From contig SFFC01000064.1 of the NCBI GenBank assembly GCA_004556985.1, positions 1-12,898 of the forward strand: DNA of 12,898 nt, written 5' to 3'. The stretch comes from Clostridiales bacterium (GTDB taxonomy: Bacteria; Bacillota; Clostridia; Christensenellales; Aristaeellaceae). The position numbers were made by a program, and so were the translations under genes. The notes under the pieces were generated by a model. It was not told where the DNA came from. It did no database searches and saw only the letters and a program-made list of their open reading frames with translations. Positions 12,452-12,898 of this stretch are shown piece after piece. The first letter of the stretch is position 1. Every line of letters begins with the position of its first letter.

Positions 12452-12898
12452 TCAGACGATGGGCTGCGCCGTTTTCTTCCCGTCCGGCGGGAAATGACAG
12501 GCGGCCTCCTGTGCCCATTGCGCCGCGGAAAACGCGCGCCAGGGCGCTTCTTGCGCGGGCGGCGGCGCGCTGAATTCGAGCAGCTCCTTCTTCGTCGGAT
12601 GCTCAAGCCCCAGATGCGCGCCCCAGAGCGCGATCTGCTCGCCGGGCGAGCGCCCGGTATAGAGCTTCACGCGCAGCAGCGAGATCCCCTCCGCCTGTGC
12701 GACGCGGACAAAGCGCAGCTTTGCGTCCTTGGCGCCCGGCGTACCCGCCCGCACGGCGCGCACAGTATTCGTGCGCTCGTCCTTGAGCAGCCAGTCGCAC
12801 AGCTCGCCGCTCTGCGGCGGATTTCCCCGCACAGCGGCGACATACTGCCGCGCGAGCGTCTTTTCGCGCACCTGCGCGCTGAGCCTGTCCGCCGCCTT
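12452..12898 (-). CDS. Unknown protein, 5' end beyond window
   Basis: The frame is open to the window edge, so at least 148 C-terminal residues are seen and the true start lies outside; a GTG at 12871 is possible but has no clear ribosome site. I do not recognise the family. The visible part has no TM segment. A mixed basic/helical region (REKTLARQYVAAVRGN, WLLKDERTNTVRAVRA, LRFVRVAQAEGISLLRVKLY) is followed by PGEQIALWGAHLGLEHPTKK and a Pro/Ala-rich, Trp-containing tail that ends in KKTAQPIV. Codon use matches the neighbours, so it is probably real. It lies 67 bp upstream of the transpeptidase gene on the same strand; the gap holds a short UUCG-loop hairpin (GCGCC/GGCGC) but no T tract, so readthrough is possible. 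Confidence 0.6.
   Translation of the reverse strand, partial: KAADRLSAQVREKTLARQYVAAVRGNPPQSGELCDWLLKDERTNTVRAVRAGTPGAKDAKLRFVRVAQAEGISLLRVKLYTGRSPGEQIALWGAHLGLEHPTKKELLEFSAPPPAQEAPWRAFSAAQWAQEAACHFPPDGKKTAQPIV

Noticed and set aside
10936..12573. Long plus-strand open frame (545 codons) opposite the transpeptidase fusion
   Set aside because: It is antisense to a gene with intact domains; its Arg/Ala/Val-rich wording and lack of a ribosome site mark it as a GC-driven shadow.

Overview
The window looks like chromosomal DNA from a GC-rich member of the Firmicutes, class Clostridia (an order such as Christensenellales is possible, but this is inference). The grounds are strong Shine-Dalgarno boxes (AAGGAGG, GGAGGGG), sigma-A promoters standing out as AT islands in GC-rich DNA, and Clostridia-type small proteins (a DUF1540 Cys-rich protein, a stand-alone PspC-domain protein, a secreted CHAP/L,D-transpeptidase protein). 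Genes are tightly packed with strong G/C preference at third codon positions. I saw no tRNA, rRNA, CRISPR array, insertion sequence or prophage gene.

Left part (1-6150). An OmpR/PhoB-type response regulator runs leftward off the edge. Upstream of it lie a leader hairpin, an 11-bp tandem repeat resembling a response-regulator box, and a small frameshifted ORF. A near-consensus promoter (TTGACA-18-TATAAT) then drives a rightward cluster: MacB-type ABC ATPase, an 8-TM FtsX/MacB-type permease, a secreted HlyD/MacA-type adaptor, and a TetR-family regulator. Two 28-bp palindromes with identical arms lie on and just after the start site, so the simplest model is a TetR-controlled export or envelope-stress cluster in which the last gene represses its own promoter. 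A 53-aa Cys-rich DUF1540 protein and a strong intrinsic terminator close this block.

Middle part (6150-8475). An XRE-family regulator converges, across a symmetric terminator, on a leftward M19-family zinc dipeptidase with a clear promoter. After a roughly 300-bp spacer comes a rightward 100-aa protein of unknown function, with an extended -10 promoter and its own terminator.

Right part (8473-12898). All genes run leftward: a PspC-domain protein; an isoprenylcysteine-methyltransferase-like (ICMT/PEMT-fold) membrane protein; an apparent operon of a CHAP-PG_binding-L,D-transpeptidase fusion followed by a FUSC/aromatic-acid-exporter-like membrane protein; and the 3' part of an unrecognised gene entering from the right edge. 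The PspC and ICMT-like genes share a 19-bp element placed exactly 39 nt upstream of a candidate -10 box in each case, suggesting joint activation.

The recurring theme is the cell envelope: efflux or lipoprotein-type transport, PspC, peptidoglycan hydrolysis and crosslinking, and a membrane methyltransferase. The most promising leads are the paired operators at 963-1041, the shared element at 8776/9621, the response-regulator box at 689-708, and the hydrolase/transpeptidase fusion.
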